Shown here: positions 8,283 to 15,512 of the stretch, piece after piece
How positions within the stretch are numbered: the stretch's first letter is position 1
Layout: every line of letters begins with the position of its first letter
From: a virus
Length of the DNA stretch: 26,700 bases
Strand: one strand, 5' to 3'
Virus record (IMG/VR): IMGVR_UViG_3300006802_000458
Location: 1 to 26,700 of that record
Program-made: the position numbers and the translations under genes
Notes under the pieces: generated by a model
The model's input: only the letters and a program-made list of their open reading frames with translations
What the model was told of the DNA's origin: nothing
The model's database searches: none

Positions 8283-8305
8283 TCACCCTTTTTGGAGGAC
8301 AGATC

Positions 8306-8419
8306 ATGTCACTCGAAACTGTAAAGGCATTTCTTGCAGCACGTTGGACTGAAGTTCTTGCTACCCCACTTTGGATCAAGGTAGCACTCGCAGTACTCGT
8401 ATTGAAAATTCTCTTTTAA
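8306..8419 (+). CDS. 37-residue single-pass membrane peptide
   Basis: A short gene fills most of the 156-base gap between its neighbours. A very strong Shine-Dalgarno (TTTGGAGGAC, 8291-8300) precedes the ATG at 8306. The product starts MSLETVKAFLAARW and ends in a hydrophobic helix, PLWIKVALAVLVLKILF, running to the stop. Architecture is a short amphipathic N-terminus plus one transmembrane segment. No family recognised; it could be a lysis accessory peptide, a membrane effector or a small virion protein. The RBS and coding-like codon use support it as real. Confidence 0.7.
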   Translation: MSLETVKAFLAARWTEVLATPLWIKVALAVLVLKILF

Positions 8420-8447
8420 ATTCATACCTTCTACCAGATTGAACCAG

Positions 8448-8753
8448 ATGCGCTATAAAGACTTTTTCAAAGAGTATACGGGAGATACCTTCGGGGCACC
8501 GCAATCAGACTTTGATACGTATGGCACATCTGGTTCGGTAGAAGATGATGCAGAACGGATTGAGCGGGATCGTTTAGCAGAACGCATTTCTGCGTTATTT
8601 GAAAAAAACATTCCGACAAGTCCTGATAAATGGGTCAAGGCAAAAGCCGCAGCCCGTTCCAAGTTCAAGGTGTATCCGTCCGCCTACGCCAATCTCTGGG
8701 CAGCAAAGAAGTATAAGAGTATGGGTGGTGGATGGAAAAAAGGAAAGAAATGA
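8448..8753 (+). CDS. Small conserved phage protein (PSAYANLWAAKKYK module)
   Basis: This gene encodes 101 residues from ATG 8448; an in-frame TTG at 8439 is possible but less likely. No strong Shine-Dalgarno is visible. The N-terminus MRYKDFFKEYTGD resembles T4 capsid-targeting sequences (MKTYQEFIAEA). The C-terminal half, KWVKAKAAARSKFKVYPSAY then ANLWAAKKYKSMGGGWKKGKK, is a basic module that I recall from many T4-like phage small proteins, function unknown. The stop overlaps the next start as ATGA (8750-8753). Confidence 0.8.
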   Translation: MRYKDFFKEYTGDTFGAPQSDFDTYGTSGSVEDDAERIERDRLAERISALFEKNIPTSPDKWVKAKAAARSKFKVYPSAYANLWAAKKYKSMGGGWKKGKK

Positions 8754-9061
8754 TCCGTTTGATGGATATCATTCTTGACGAAGAATACAAAACGAAGGGT
8801 AACCTTGGTAAATGGCTCCGTCAGAAGTGGGTGGATATTTCTCGTAAAGACCCCAAGACAGGAAAACATCCTCCGTGTGGGGCATCGGCGGGAAAGAAGG
8901 AACGAAAAGGTGGTTCAGCAAAATATCCTAAGTGTCGTCCCGCACGTTCGGCGGCAGCAATGAGTAAAGGTGAAAAACGATCCGCCGTAACCAGAAAACG
9001 AAAAGCAGGCAATCCCGGTGGAAAACCAACGATGGTCGCAACATTTAAACGGAGTAAATGA
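8750..9061 (+). CDS. Small basic Cys-containing conserved phage protein
   Basis: This gene encodes 103 residues. An upstream in-frame ATG exists at 8732, but the ATG at 8750 forms an ATGA junction with the previous stop, has AGGAAAG just before it, and gives the N-terminus MIRLMDIILDE, similar to neighbouring genes. The body is very basic: KWLRQKWVDISRKDPKTGK, then PPCG and YPKCRPARSAAAMSKGEKR, ending in KPTMVATFKRSK. Two Cys residues about 26 apart could bind zinc. It resembles a conserved phage/bacterial domain of unknown function. DNA or RNA contact is plausible from charge alone. Confidence 0.8.
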   Translation: MIRLMDIILDEEYKTKGNLGKWLRQKWVDISRKDPKTGKHPPCGASAGKKERKGGSAKYPKCRPARSAAAMSKGEKRSAVTRKRKAGNPGGKPTMVATFKRSK

Positions 9062-9426
9062 TAATGTATTTCCTTACTGAACTAACATGGCCGCAATTTA
9101 AGCAATTACCACACATTAAAAAACTGGATTCGTACCAACAACAGATTCGGTATCATCAATATTTAAATGAAATTGCACAACAAAATGCAATAATGTATGC
9201 TCAACATAATATGGGTAGTCCGGGTGGTGGTCATGAACCTACCCCAACCCCATCAGTGACGCCGAGTATTAGCGCAACCCCAAGTGTCACGCCATCAATT
9301 AGTATAACTCCATCAGTAACGCCAAGTGTCACACCAAGTATTTCAATCAGTCCAAGTATCACACCGTCAGTAACGCCAAGTATTAGTGTTACTCCTTCGG
9401 TTACTCCAAGTCCAAGTGGCGTTTAA
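9058..9426 (+). CDS. Protein with Thr/Pro/Ser repeat tail
   Basis: The protein has 122 residues from ATG 9058, which overlaps the previous stop as ATGA. ATG 9064 is an alternative and has better spacing to GGAG at 9051-9054. The first 55 residues form a small helical domain (LTWPQFKQLPHIKKLDSYQQ ... YLNEIAQQNAIMYAQ), followed by GSPGGG. Residues 61-120 are near-perfect repeats of T-P-S-V/I-(T/S), with no charged residues. Such a tail should be extended and rigid, and could be a stalk, a surface-exposed adhesin-like element or a flexible tether. The helical domain is probably the anchoring part. No enzyme motif seen. Confidence 0.8.
   Translation: MIMYFLTELTWPQFKQLPHIKKLDSYQQQIRYHQYLNEIAQQNAIMYAQHNMGSPGGGHEPTPTPSVTPSISATPSVTPSISITPSVTPSVTPSISISPSITPSVTPSISVTPSVTPSPSGV
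9238..9423 (+). repeat. Imperfect tandem repeat encoding (TPSVTPSIS)n
   Basis: Units of about 12-27 bases built on CCAAGT/CCATCA + GT(C/A)AC(G/A/C)CC repeat across 186 bases. Synonymous positions vary strongly between units while the amino-acid pattern stays constant, so the repeat is kept at protein level. Such arrays can change length by recombination. Confidence 0.8.
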
Positions 9427-9439
9427 TTAGAGAAGTATT

Positions 9440-9898
9440 ATGGATACGATCAACGAAGTGTGTTGGGAAGGCTATAAACAAGTCGGGATGAAGGAAAAGG
9501 ACGGAAAACAAGTTCCCAACTGTGTTCCCATCAACGAAAATGAATTGTATGAGATGGATTTCTGCCCGGCTTGTCTCGCAGAATATATTATCCGCAAGAA
9601 ACTCGCTGGACAATTGGACGAAGCAGAATATCGGGGTCGTATGGTTCAACTTGGTAAACCGACTCGTGGGGACGTAAAAAAATATAAAGTATTTGTTAAA
9701 GACCCCAAAACAGGTAATGTAGTAAAAGTTAACTTTGGTGATCCAAATCTATCAATTAAACGAGATGATCCCGCTCGTCGTAGAAATTTTAGAGCACGAC
9801 ATCGTTGCCATACAGCTAAGGATAGAACAACGCCAAGATATTGGTCATGTCGTTTTTGGTCAAAAAAACCAGTAAGCAAAATTCTCAGAGGAAAATAG
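9440..9898 (+). CDS. Modular Cys-containing conserved phage protein
   Basis: This 152-residue protein starts behind AGAAG. Three modules are seen: CWEGYKQVGMKEKDGKQVPN followed by CVP near the N-terminus; a short segment with CPAC and a charged helix; and a C-terminal domain YKVFVKDPKTGNVVKVNFGD ... RDDPARRRNFRARHRC, ending in TPRYWSCRFW. I recall the first and last modules from many T4-like phage proteins. Paired Cys (FCPAC) and the distal Cys/His may bind zinc. No function is known to me. Confidence 0.8.
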   Translation: MDTINEVCWEGYKQVGMKEKDGKQVPNCVPINENELYEMDFCPACLAEYIIRKKLAGQLDEAEYRGRMVQLGKPTRGDVKKYKVFVKDPKTGNVVKVNFGDPNLSIKRDDPARRRNFRARHRCHTAKDRTTPRYWSCRFWSKKPVSKILRGK

Positions 9899-9916
9899 TT
9901 AAATGGTAGATCGCCT

Positions 9917-10240
9917 ATGAGCAAACACCATAAGCGTGTCCGTATAAAGTATCGTGAATTGTATGAAGCGCATTATGGAGAAATACCTGAAGGTTATCAA
10001 ATTCATCACATTGATGGGAACCCGTATAACAACGACATTTCAAACTTGATGGCAGTGTCACCCGATGATCATGTGAAACTGCACGACTACCAGAAGAAAC
10101 ATCATGTTAAGACTAAAAGACCTGTTGGGCGAAGGAAACACCCCTACAAAAACATCAAAAAACGAGGTTCCCTACAAAAGCGGAGATACCTATATAAGTC
10201 GGGAAGAGGCATTAAAAATTCACGACCAAATGGGGTATAA
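9917..10240 (+). CDS. HNH homing endonuclease
   Basis: This 107-residue protein has the HNH core GYQIHHIDGNPYNN (H30, H31, N39), then ISNL, D51-H52 and H56, giving a complete small HNH fold in residues 1-60. Free-standing HNH genes of this type are usually mobile elements that cut cognate alleles. Residues 63-107 are encoded by DNA that also encodes the start of the next gene in another frame, and are extremely basic without a recognisable fold. The Shine-Dalgarno is weak. Activity is plausible because the core is intact; whether the tail is a DNA-binding addition or read-through is unclear. Confidence 0.85.
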   Translation: MSKHHKRVRIKYRELYEAHYGEIPEGYQIHHIDGNPYNNDISNLMAVSPDDHVKLHDYQKKHHVKTKRPVGRRKHPYKNIKKRGSLQKRRYLYKSGRGIKNSRPNGV

Positions 10241-10403
10241 CTTTGATCCTGACGAATTTGTCACGGGTATAAATGTTGAACTGGAACACCAAGATGTGAC
10301 CGATGGAAGTTTAGTGAAAACTGCAATGATTGCTGCGGCACATCTGAACGAAGTCCCCAATTATTACACCTTATTACAGAAGTATGTGGAGAAAAAACAA
10401 TGA
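10104..10403 (+). CDS. Conserved small protein (VELEHQ...AHLNEVPNYYTLL family)
   Basis: This 99-residue protein overlaps the 3' end of the HNH gene by 137 bases in another frame. The body FDPDEFVTGINVELEHQDVT ... MIAAAHLNEVPNYYTLLQKY matches a domain of unknown function I recall from phage and bacterial proteins (DUF5661-type), so the frame is real. The N-terminus MLRLKDLLGEGNT looks like a capsid-targeting sequence with L-G-E before G, a fit for T4-type prohead-protease cleavage. The Shine-Dalgarno is weak (AGAAG). The stop overlaps the next ATG. Confidence 0.85.
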   Translation: MLRLKDLLGEGNTPTKTSKNEVPYKSGDTYISREEALKIHDQMGYNFDPDEFVTGINVELEHQDVTDGSLVKTAMIAAAHLNEVPNYYTLLQKYVEKKQ

Positions 10404-11305
10404 AACGTGAAAAAGTCAAATCACTCGTTCGTGAGATTTTAAAGACTATTAATGAACGGAGTAAAGAAGCAAAAGCAAGAGCCGACAAAGCTGCTATGCA
10501 AACAGGAACAGATCAATATTCTTCAAGATTCCTAGCACAAAATCCTCTATCACCAAGAGATCTTAAAACCGTGGGTAGAGGAGTGCAAAAAGGTGCAGGA
10601 ACAGCAACAATGCCGGGTACGCCAGCAAGACCGGGTGGTGGTCCTAAACGTGATATGACTGCAATGATGAGTGATCCGTTGCAACACAGACAAGCATATC
10701 AACAAGGTAAAACTTCAATTCCCGGACCACAAATTGGAGGAAGTGCAGCATTTGGTGGAGCTGCAGTTACACCACCACAGGGACAAGCTCCTGCAGCAGA
10801 TGCAGCAGGACAAGCAGCTCAACAAAACTTGAAAAAAATACCGGGAACTTTTGGTCTGTACAGTGCAACTGGTACTGCACCAGCAACACATAGATCTTAT
10901 AAAGGTCAATTGCGTGAAATTCCACCAAAAGGTAAGGCTGGCGCTCCTCGCCCTCTTCCAGAAAATAAAACTTTGTTAAGAAACCTTATTTCTGAAAACG
11001 CTTATAATCGCGTTAATTTGATGAAGATTGGAGCATTGATGGAAAAGGCCCTTCCTGAATTGACCAAGGATCAATCTAAAAAACTAACGGAACTATTCAC
11101 AGAATTGAGTATGATGGCAACCAACATGAACGGTCTTGCATACACAGTCAAAGAATACAAGTTGAATGAATGGCAATTATTGATTGCGTCATTCCATAAG
11201 AAATTGGATGAATTCCGTTCTGAAGTCATGAAAATTAACGAAAAGTCAGACAAGGTAAATTGCGCACCACTAATTAAAGCACTTGACGAAGCACTAACTT
11301 ATTAA
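10400..11305 (+). CDS. Unrecognised protein upstream of the portal, Gly/Ala/Pro/Gln-rich middle
   Basis: This 301-residue protein is coupled to the previous gene by ATGA. It has an amphipathic, basic N-terminus (MKREKVKSLVREILKTINER), a low-complexity region (about 35-190) rich in Gly, Ala, Pro and Gln, and a helical C-terminal domain (about 195-301) with LLRNLISENAYNRVNLMKIG and ELFTELSMMATNMNGLAYTV. The layout (helical, flexible, helical) and the place just before the portal suit a head-core or internal structural protein. L-I-S-E near residue 200 could be a protease site. The family was not recognised. Confidence 0.75.
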   Translation: MKREKVKSLVREILKTINERSKEAKARADKAAMQTGTDQYSSRFLAQNPLSPRDLKTVGRGVQKGAGTATMPGTPARPGGGPKRDMTAMMSDPLQHRQAYQQGKTSIPGPQIGGSAAFGGAAVTPPQGQAPAADAAGQAAQQNLKKIPGTFGLYSATGTAPATHRSYKGQLREIPPKGKAGAPRPLPENKTLLRNLISENAYNRVNLMKIGALMEKALPELTKDQSKKLTELFTELSMMATNMNGLAYTVKEYKLNEWQLLIASFHKKLDEFRSEVMKINEKSDKVNCAPLIKALDEALTY

Positions 11306-11315
11306 GTGAGGTTAT

Positions 11316-13220
11316 ATGGCAGATAATAGTATTTTTGGGCGGTTAAAGAAACTTTTTTCTACTAACACCGTTGTTCGAAATGTTGGTGGAAAAAGACTCC
11401 GCATTGCAGATACCGATCAAATCCAATCGTTTGTCAACAGACGAGGTGTTGATCGGTATCACCGTGTCTACCAATCTGCGACAGGTGGATATGGTTCACA
11501 TCATGGACGATATGAAGCGGCTGCAGCATTCCAAGGTGCGCGACTTCAATTGTTCCGTGATTATGACATGATGGACAACGATCCGATCATCGCATCAGTG
11601 TTGGACATTTACGCCGACGAAAGTACTGTGAAGGATGAATTCAATCGCATTCTCAGTATCAAAACAAACAATACACAAATTCAAGAAATTCTCCACAATT
11701 TGTTTTATGATATTTTGAATGTTGAATTCAATCTCTGGCCGTGGATCAGAAACATGGCAAAATACGGAGACTTCTTTTTGTATCTTGATATTGATCCTGA
11801 ATATGGCGTGGTCAATGTCATCCCTCTTTCTGTATATGAAACCATTCGTGTAGAAGGTGAAGAACCGGGTAATCCGTTCTCTGTTCGATTTAGTATTCAA
11901 AATGACTTCCTCAATCTTGGAAAGAAAGAATTTGATAATTACGAAATTGCACATTTCCGCATGTTAGCAGATACGAACTTCCTTCCGTATGGTAAAGCCA
12001 TGATTGAAGGTGGTCGTCGTGTGTGGAAGCAACTCCAATTGATGGAAGACGCCATGTTGGTCCATCGTATCATGCGAGCACCAGACAAACGGAAGTTCAA
12101 GATTGATATCGGTAATATTCCGCCAAATGAAGTGGATACGTACATGCAACGGATCATTGATCGTATGAAGAAAACACCGTTGGTTGATCCATCGACGGGT
12201 GATTATAATCTTCGATATAATATGATGAATATTACTGAGGATTTTTATCTTCCTGTTCGCGGCAAAGACGCCGGAACCGACATCGAAACGATGCAAGGGC
12301 TTCAATTCAATGCCATCGAAGACGTTGAATATCTTAGAAAAAAGTTAATGGCAGCATTTAAAGTACCAAAGTCGTTTATTGGATATGAAGAAGATCTCAA
12401 TGGTAAGGCAACTCTGGCGGCACAAGACGTTCGATTTGCCAGAACCATTGAACGTATTCAACGGATCATGATTTCGGAATTAACCAAGATTGCGATTATC
12501 CACTTATACGTTCAAGGATTTACCGATGAAAATTTGATCAATTTTGAATTGTCATTAGCCAATCCATCAACGTTATATGAACAAGAACGATTGAATATTT
12601 GGAAGGAAAAGTTTAGTTTGGCTCAACAAATGGCAAGTGCACAACCCGTTCTTCTTTCTCAAGATTGGATTTATAATCATATTATGGAAATGTCTGATGA
12701 GGAAATTGAAGAACAACGGAAAAAGATTGATGAAGATACGCAACGAATACAGCAACAACAGATGGCACAGCAAGGTGGTACGATGGGTGGCGCACCCGGT
12801 GCAGCACCAATGGCTGGAACGCCTCCTGAAGGAATACCGCCTGAAGGAGAACAACTACCACCCGAAGGTGAGGAACCTGCTCCTGAGGGAGAACCACCAT
12901 CCGACGAAGAACAACAAATTGACGATGTAGATCAAATTCTCGCTAGTCTGGAAGATATTCCCGAAGATGAGGACGAAGAATTAGAAGAAGCATTGTTCAA
13001 AAACAAAGGTGGCCGACCCCGCGAAGGCGTCAAATTTGGATCAGATAAGCATCCGTTGGGCCGAGATCCATTGGGTCATAAAGAAAACCGCAAAGCATTA
13101 AAACGCAGTTTATCGGGGGAAACCAGAGACTTTCTCAAGAAACTTTCAACAAAACGTGATAGTCAATATAAACAAATTATCAGTGAAATTGTTCTAACTG
13201 ACGATAAAATCGACGGTTAG
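11316..13220 (+). CDS. Portal vertex protein (gp20-like)
   Basis: This 634-residue portal protein starts behind GAGG (11308-11311). It forms the dodecameric DNA channel, the prohead-assembly nucleus and the terminase dock. Family segments are IRNMAKYGDFFLYLDIDPEY, PYGKAMIEGGRRVWKQLQLM followed by EDAMLVHRIMRAPDKRKFKI, DIGNIPPNEVDTYMQRII, and KLMAAFKVPKSFIGYEEDLN. T4 gp20 is 524 residues; the extra length is mostly C-terminal: a Gln-rich stretch, PPEGE repeats, an acidic region (DEDEELEEALF) and a basic tail with KGGRPREGVKFGSDKHPLGR. The C-terminal extension lies where gp20 faces the head interior. Identification is secure. Confidence 0.95.
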   Translation: MADNSIFGRLKKLFSTNTVVRNVGGKRLRIADTDQIQSFVNRRGVDRYHRVYQSATGGYGSHHGRYEAAAAFQGARLQLFRDYDMMDNDPIIASVLDIYADESTVKDEFNRILSIKTNNTQIQEILHNLFYDILNVEFNLWPWIRNMAKYGDFFLYLDIDPEYGVVNVIPLSVYETIRVEGEEPGNPFSVRFSIQNDFLNLGKKEFDNYEIAHFRMLADTNFLPYGKAMIEGGRRVWKQLQLMEDAMLVHRIMRAPDKRKFKIDIGNIPPNEVDTYMQRIIDRMKKTPLVDPSTGDYNLRYNMMNITEDFYLPVRGKDAGTDIETMQGLQFNAIEDVEYLRKKLMAAFKVPKSFIGYEEDLNGKATLAAQDVRFARTIERIQRIMISELTKIAIIHLYVQGFTDENLINFELSLANPSTLYEQERLNIWKEKFSLAQQMASAQPVLLSQDWIYNHIMEMSDEEIEEQRKKIDEDTQRIQQQQMAQQGGTMGGAPGAAPMAGTPPEGIPPEGEQLPPEGEEPAPEGEPPSDEEQQIDDVDQILASLEDIPEDEDEELEEALFKNKGGRPREGVKFGSDKHPLGRDPLGHKENRKALKRSLSGETRDFLKKLSTKRDSQYKQIISEIVLTDDKIDG

Positions 13221-13230
13221 TTAACTTAGT

Positions 13231-13240
13231 TGATATTTAC
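13231..13240 (+). promoter_or_regulatory. Weaker late-promoter-like motif between portal and next gene
   Basis: TGATATTTAC in the 59-base portal downstream gap matches the recurring motif except at the last two positions of the core. It is 40 bases before the ATG at 13280. Weaker than the other copies. Confidence 0.4.
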
Positions 13241-13279
13241 TTATATGATGGTTGTTTACTCGTTCAATACGGATAACAT

Positions 13280-14158
13280 ATGAACATCAAACATAACAAA
13301 CTACGGAATACAGGCATACTATTCGAATTGCTTGTTCGACGCATTGCTTCAGACGTACTCGACGGCAAATCAGATAGTTTTGCCATCGGCATCGTTCGTG
13401 AGCATTTCCACCCCAAATCAGAACTTGGAAAAGAACTTCAACTCTATCGTTCGTTCTTTGCCGCTCCAAAATTGACGGAAGGAAAGGCATTTAACATGCT
13501 TGACCTCATCATGGAACGTCGAAAGACCTTGAACGAAAAGTTGTTGAATGCACAAAAGTTCCTGTTAATCAAGGAAATTCGTCAACAATGCGATATCAAA
13601 CAATTCCTTTCGGGTCGTATCCCCTCCTATAAAGTGTATGCTTCGGTATACAAGTTGTTTGAAACCGCAACCAAAGACGTTACCGATCCCGTCATGTTTA
13701 TGAACATTGAAGACGTAATGAAGGCACGGTTCATGGTGGTGGAACACTTGAAGGGAAATATCAAAGAAGAACAAATCATCAAAGAAAGTAGTTATACCGA
13801 GGCCCTTCGTGATCAGGATGAAGAAATTCGATATTTATCGTATAAGATTCTTCTTGAACGGTTCAATGAAAAATACAGCAATTTCAACGACAAACAAAAA
13901 CAATTGTTGCGGGAATATATCAACAACGGAACCGATGTTGAAAAATTTAACAAATTCGTGTCCACAGAAGCCAAAACCTTGGTCGCTGACATTTCCAAGA
14001 ATATCAAAAAGATCAAGAATGAAGTGACTCGTATCAAGATTAATGAAGTCATTTCTCAATTAAAGCACATTCAAACCCGTACATCATTGAAAGAAAATCA
14101 TGTGACGGCGTTATTGATTGCATATCAGATTTCCCACGAACTTTCCAGCTTGAGCTAA
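13280..14158 (+). CDS. Conserved phage protein between portal and prohead protease
   Basis: This 292-residue, largely helical, charged protein begins MNIKHNKLRNTGILFELLVR, followed by RRIASDVLDGK, a start I recall as conserved in T4-like aquatic phages. It has no signal, membrane segment or enzyme motif. It lies where T4 encodes its core proteins gp67 and gp68, so a role in the prohead core or a factor for head assembly is plausible, but sequence similarity to those small T4 proteins is not apparent. The Shine-Dalgarno is weak (ACGGA). Confidence 0.8.
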   Translation: MNIKHNKLRNTGILFELLVRRIASDVLDGKSDSFAIGIVREHFHPKSELGKELQLYRSFFAAPKLTEGKAFNMLDLIMERRKTLNEKLLNAQKFLLIKEIRQQCDIKQFLSGRIPSYKVYASVYKLFETATKDVTDPVMFMNIEDVMKARFMVVEHLKGNIKEEQIIKESSYTEALRDQDEEIRYLSYKILLERFNEKYSNFNDKQKQLLREYINNGTDVEKFNKFVSTEAKTLVADISKNIKKIKNEVTRIKINEVISQLKHIQTRTSLKENHVTALLIAYQISHELSSLS

Positions 14159-14161
14159 TAT

Positions 14162-14674
14162 ATGGACGACATTGAACAACGCCTCCGTGAAGCCATTCGG
14201 AAACGAGTGAACAAATTATTAGATGAAATAAGCACCACAGGAAGTGTCGCCGGGTATCTTACACCAAGGGCATTCGTAGGTGACAAACGTAGCATGAAAA
14301 AGCACATTCAGAAGATCGCACAATCGGTTGGGTATAGTTTAACCAAGCGCGGTGAAGAAGATACAAAGCCGGGTGACAAACTTCAAGAATCATATACTAA
14401 GTTGAGAAAGAATTTTAAGACATTGACTGAAAGTTATTATCACGAATATAAAAAAGATGATTCCGCACTTCCTCATCAAAAGATTGGAAAGGCAATATCT
14501 GAAATTAATAAACAAATGAAGTTGGTAGAACGGATGTTACACTACAATAATCGTTTAAAAAATGAGTATGGTATTAGTAACGAAAAGTTGTGGAAACGTA
14601 CACAAAATCAAATGACCAAACTAGAGGGTCGTCTAATCGAAATGGCAAGACGCCTTCGTGAGATGAGAAGCTAA
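14162..14674 (+). CDS. Conserved helical phage protein (STTGSVAGYLTPRAF motif)
   Basis: This 170-residue protein starts 3 bases after the previous stop. The N-terminus is an amphipathic helix (EQRLREAIRKRVNKLLDEI) followed by STTGSVAGYLTPRAFVG, a short motif common to small proteins of T4-like phages. The remainder is a charged coiled coil (KLRKNFKTLTESYYHEYKK ... MARRLREMRS). L-D-E before ISTT may be a prohead-protease site. Its location directly before the protease supports a head-core role. Function not established. Confidence 0.8.
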   Translation: MDDIEQRLREAIRKRVNKLLDEISTTGSVAGYLTPRAFVGDKRSMKKHIQKIAQSVGYSLTKRGEEDTKPGDKLQESYTKLRKNFKTLTESYYHEYKKDDSALPHQKIGKAISEINKQMKLVERMLHYNNRLKNEYGISNEKLWKRTQNQMTKLEGRLIEMARRLREMRS

Positions 14675-14675
14675 T

Positions 14676-15263
14676 ATGTCCAAACTCTTGTGTGAATATA
14701 CCGAACTTCATTACAATAAAGATCTTTTAGTTGAATCACTTGATGGATCAAAGCCATTGATTCTTCGAAATGTAATCTTACAACGTGCTAATGCCAAGAA
14801 TCAAAATGGTCGGGTATACCCAAAAGAAATCTTGATGCGTGAAGCAAATATCTACAAGCAAAACTTTGTTGCACAACGCCGGGCACTGGGTGAACTGGAC
14901 CATCCAGAATCTCCCGTGGTCAACTTAAAAAATGTATGCTGCAATGTCACGGAACTATGGACGGAAGGTGATGATGTCAAGGGTACCATTGAAATCTTGA
15001 CGACTCCAACCGGTAATATCGTCAAAGAATTGATTCGCAACAATATCAAATTGGGTGTGTCGTCACGAGGAATGGGATCGGTTCGACAAATTGGTGAAGG
15101 AACAGTGGAAGTGGATGAGGATTTCTCTCTGATCTGCTTTGACATTGTGTCTAATCCTTCAACGATTGGTGCGTTCATTACGGAAAATACGACACCAACG
15201 ATTGTCACTCCATATGACAATATTGATAAACTAATCTATGACTTTTTAAGTGAGGTTAAATAA
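14676..15263 (+). CDS. Prohead core protease (gp21-like)
   Basis: This 195-residue serine protease cleaves scaffold, core and capsid proteins during prohead maturation. The signature is RALGELDHPESPVVNLKN (catalytic His76), GVSSRGMGSVR (Ser129/Ser130) and FDIVSNPS (Asp156), as in T4 gp21, which is 212 residues. Its known preference in T4 is L/I-x-E with cleavage after Glu. It starts directly after the previous gene and precedes the scaffold and capsid genes as in T4, though with inserted genes. Identification is secure. Confidence 0.94.
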   Translation: MSKLLCEYTELHYNKDLLVESLDGSKPLILRNVILQRANAKNQNGRVYPKEILMREANIYKQNFVAQRRALGELDHPESPVVNLKNVCCNVTELWTEGDDVKGTIEILTTPTGNIVKELIRNNIKLGVSSRGMGSVRQIGEGTVEVDEDFSLICFDIVSNPSTIGAFITENTTPTIVTPYDNIDKLIYDFLSEVK

Positions 15264-15264
15264 T

Positions 15265-15504
15265 ATGTGGACTACTTTAGTAAACAAAATTAAGAGTGGT
15301 ATTGAATGGACGGGATTGTATTATTTTGATGGTGGGTACACCTATAACACCATTGAATTAGATAATGCACCCATTCCAGCACGAAAAGTGGACACCCTTG
15401 GCGTTACATCTGTCAAGGCCACGGACGCGGATCTTCCAAAGACCAAGAAACCACGCAAGCCACGCGCCAAGAAAGCAGCAACCAAGAAAACTAAGAAGAG
15501 TTAA
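15265..15504 (+). CDS. Small protein with Lys-rich histone-like tail
   Basis: This gene encodes 79 residues from ATG 15265; an in-frame GTG at 15250 overlaps the Shine-Dalgarno (GTGAGG, 15250-15255) and is unlikely. The first half (MWTTLVNKIKSGIEWTGLYY) is aromatic and could be a small beta or membrane-proximal domain. The C-terminal 25 residues are Lys/Pro/Ala/Arg/Thr-rich (KKPRKPRAKKAATKKTKKS), like the tail of histone H1 or bacterial HU-type extensions. DNA contact inside the head is a reasonable guess. No family known. Confidence 0.7.
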   Translation: MWTTLVNKIKSGIEWTGLYYFDGGYTYNTIELDNAPIPARKVDTLGVTSVKATDADLPKTKKPRKPRAKKAATKKTKKS

Positions 15505-15512
15505 TACGACCT

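Noticed and set aside
9238-9423. CRISPR-like repeat array
   Set aside because: The repeat is in frame inside a gene, lacks spacers of even length and has no palindromic repeat unit.
13245-13283. 12-codon leader peptide overlapping the ATG at 13280
   Set aside because: No Shine-Dalgarno and no regulatory repeat; probably chance.
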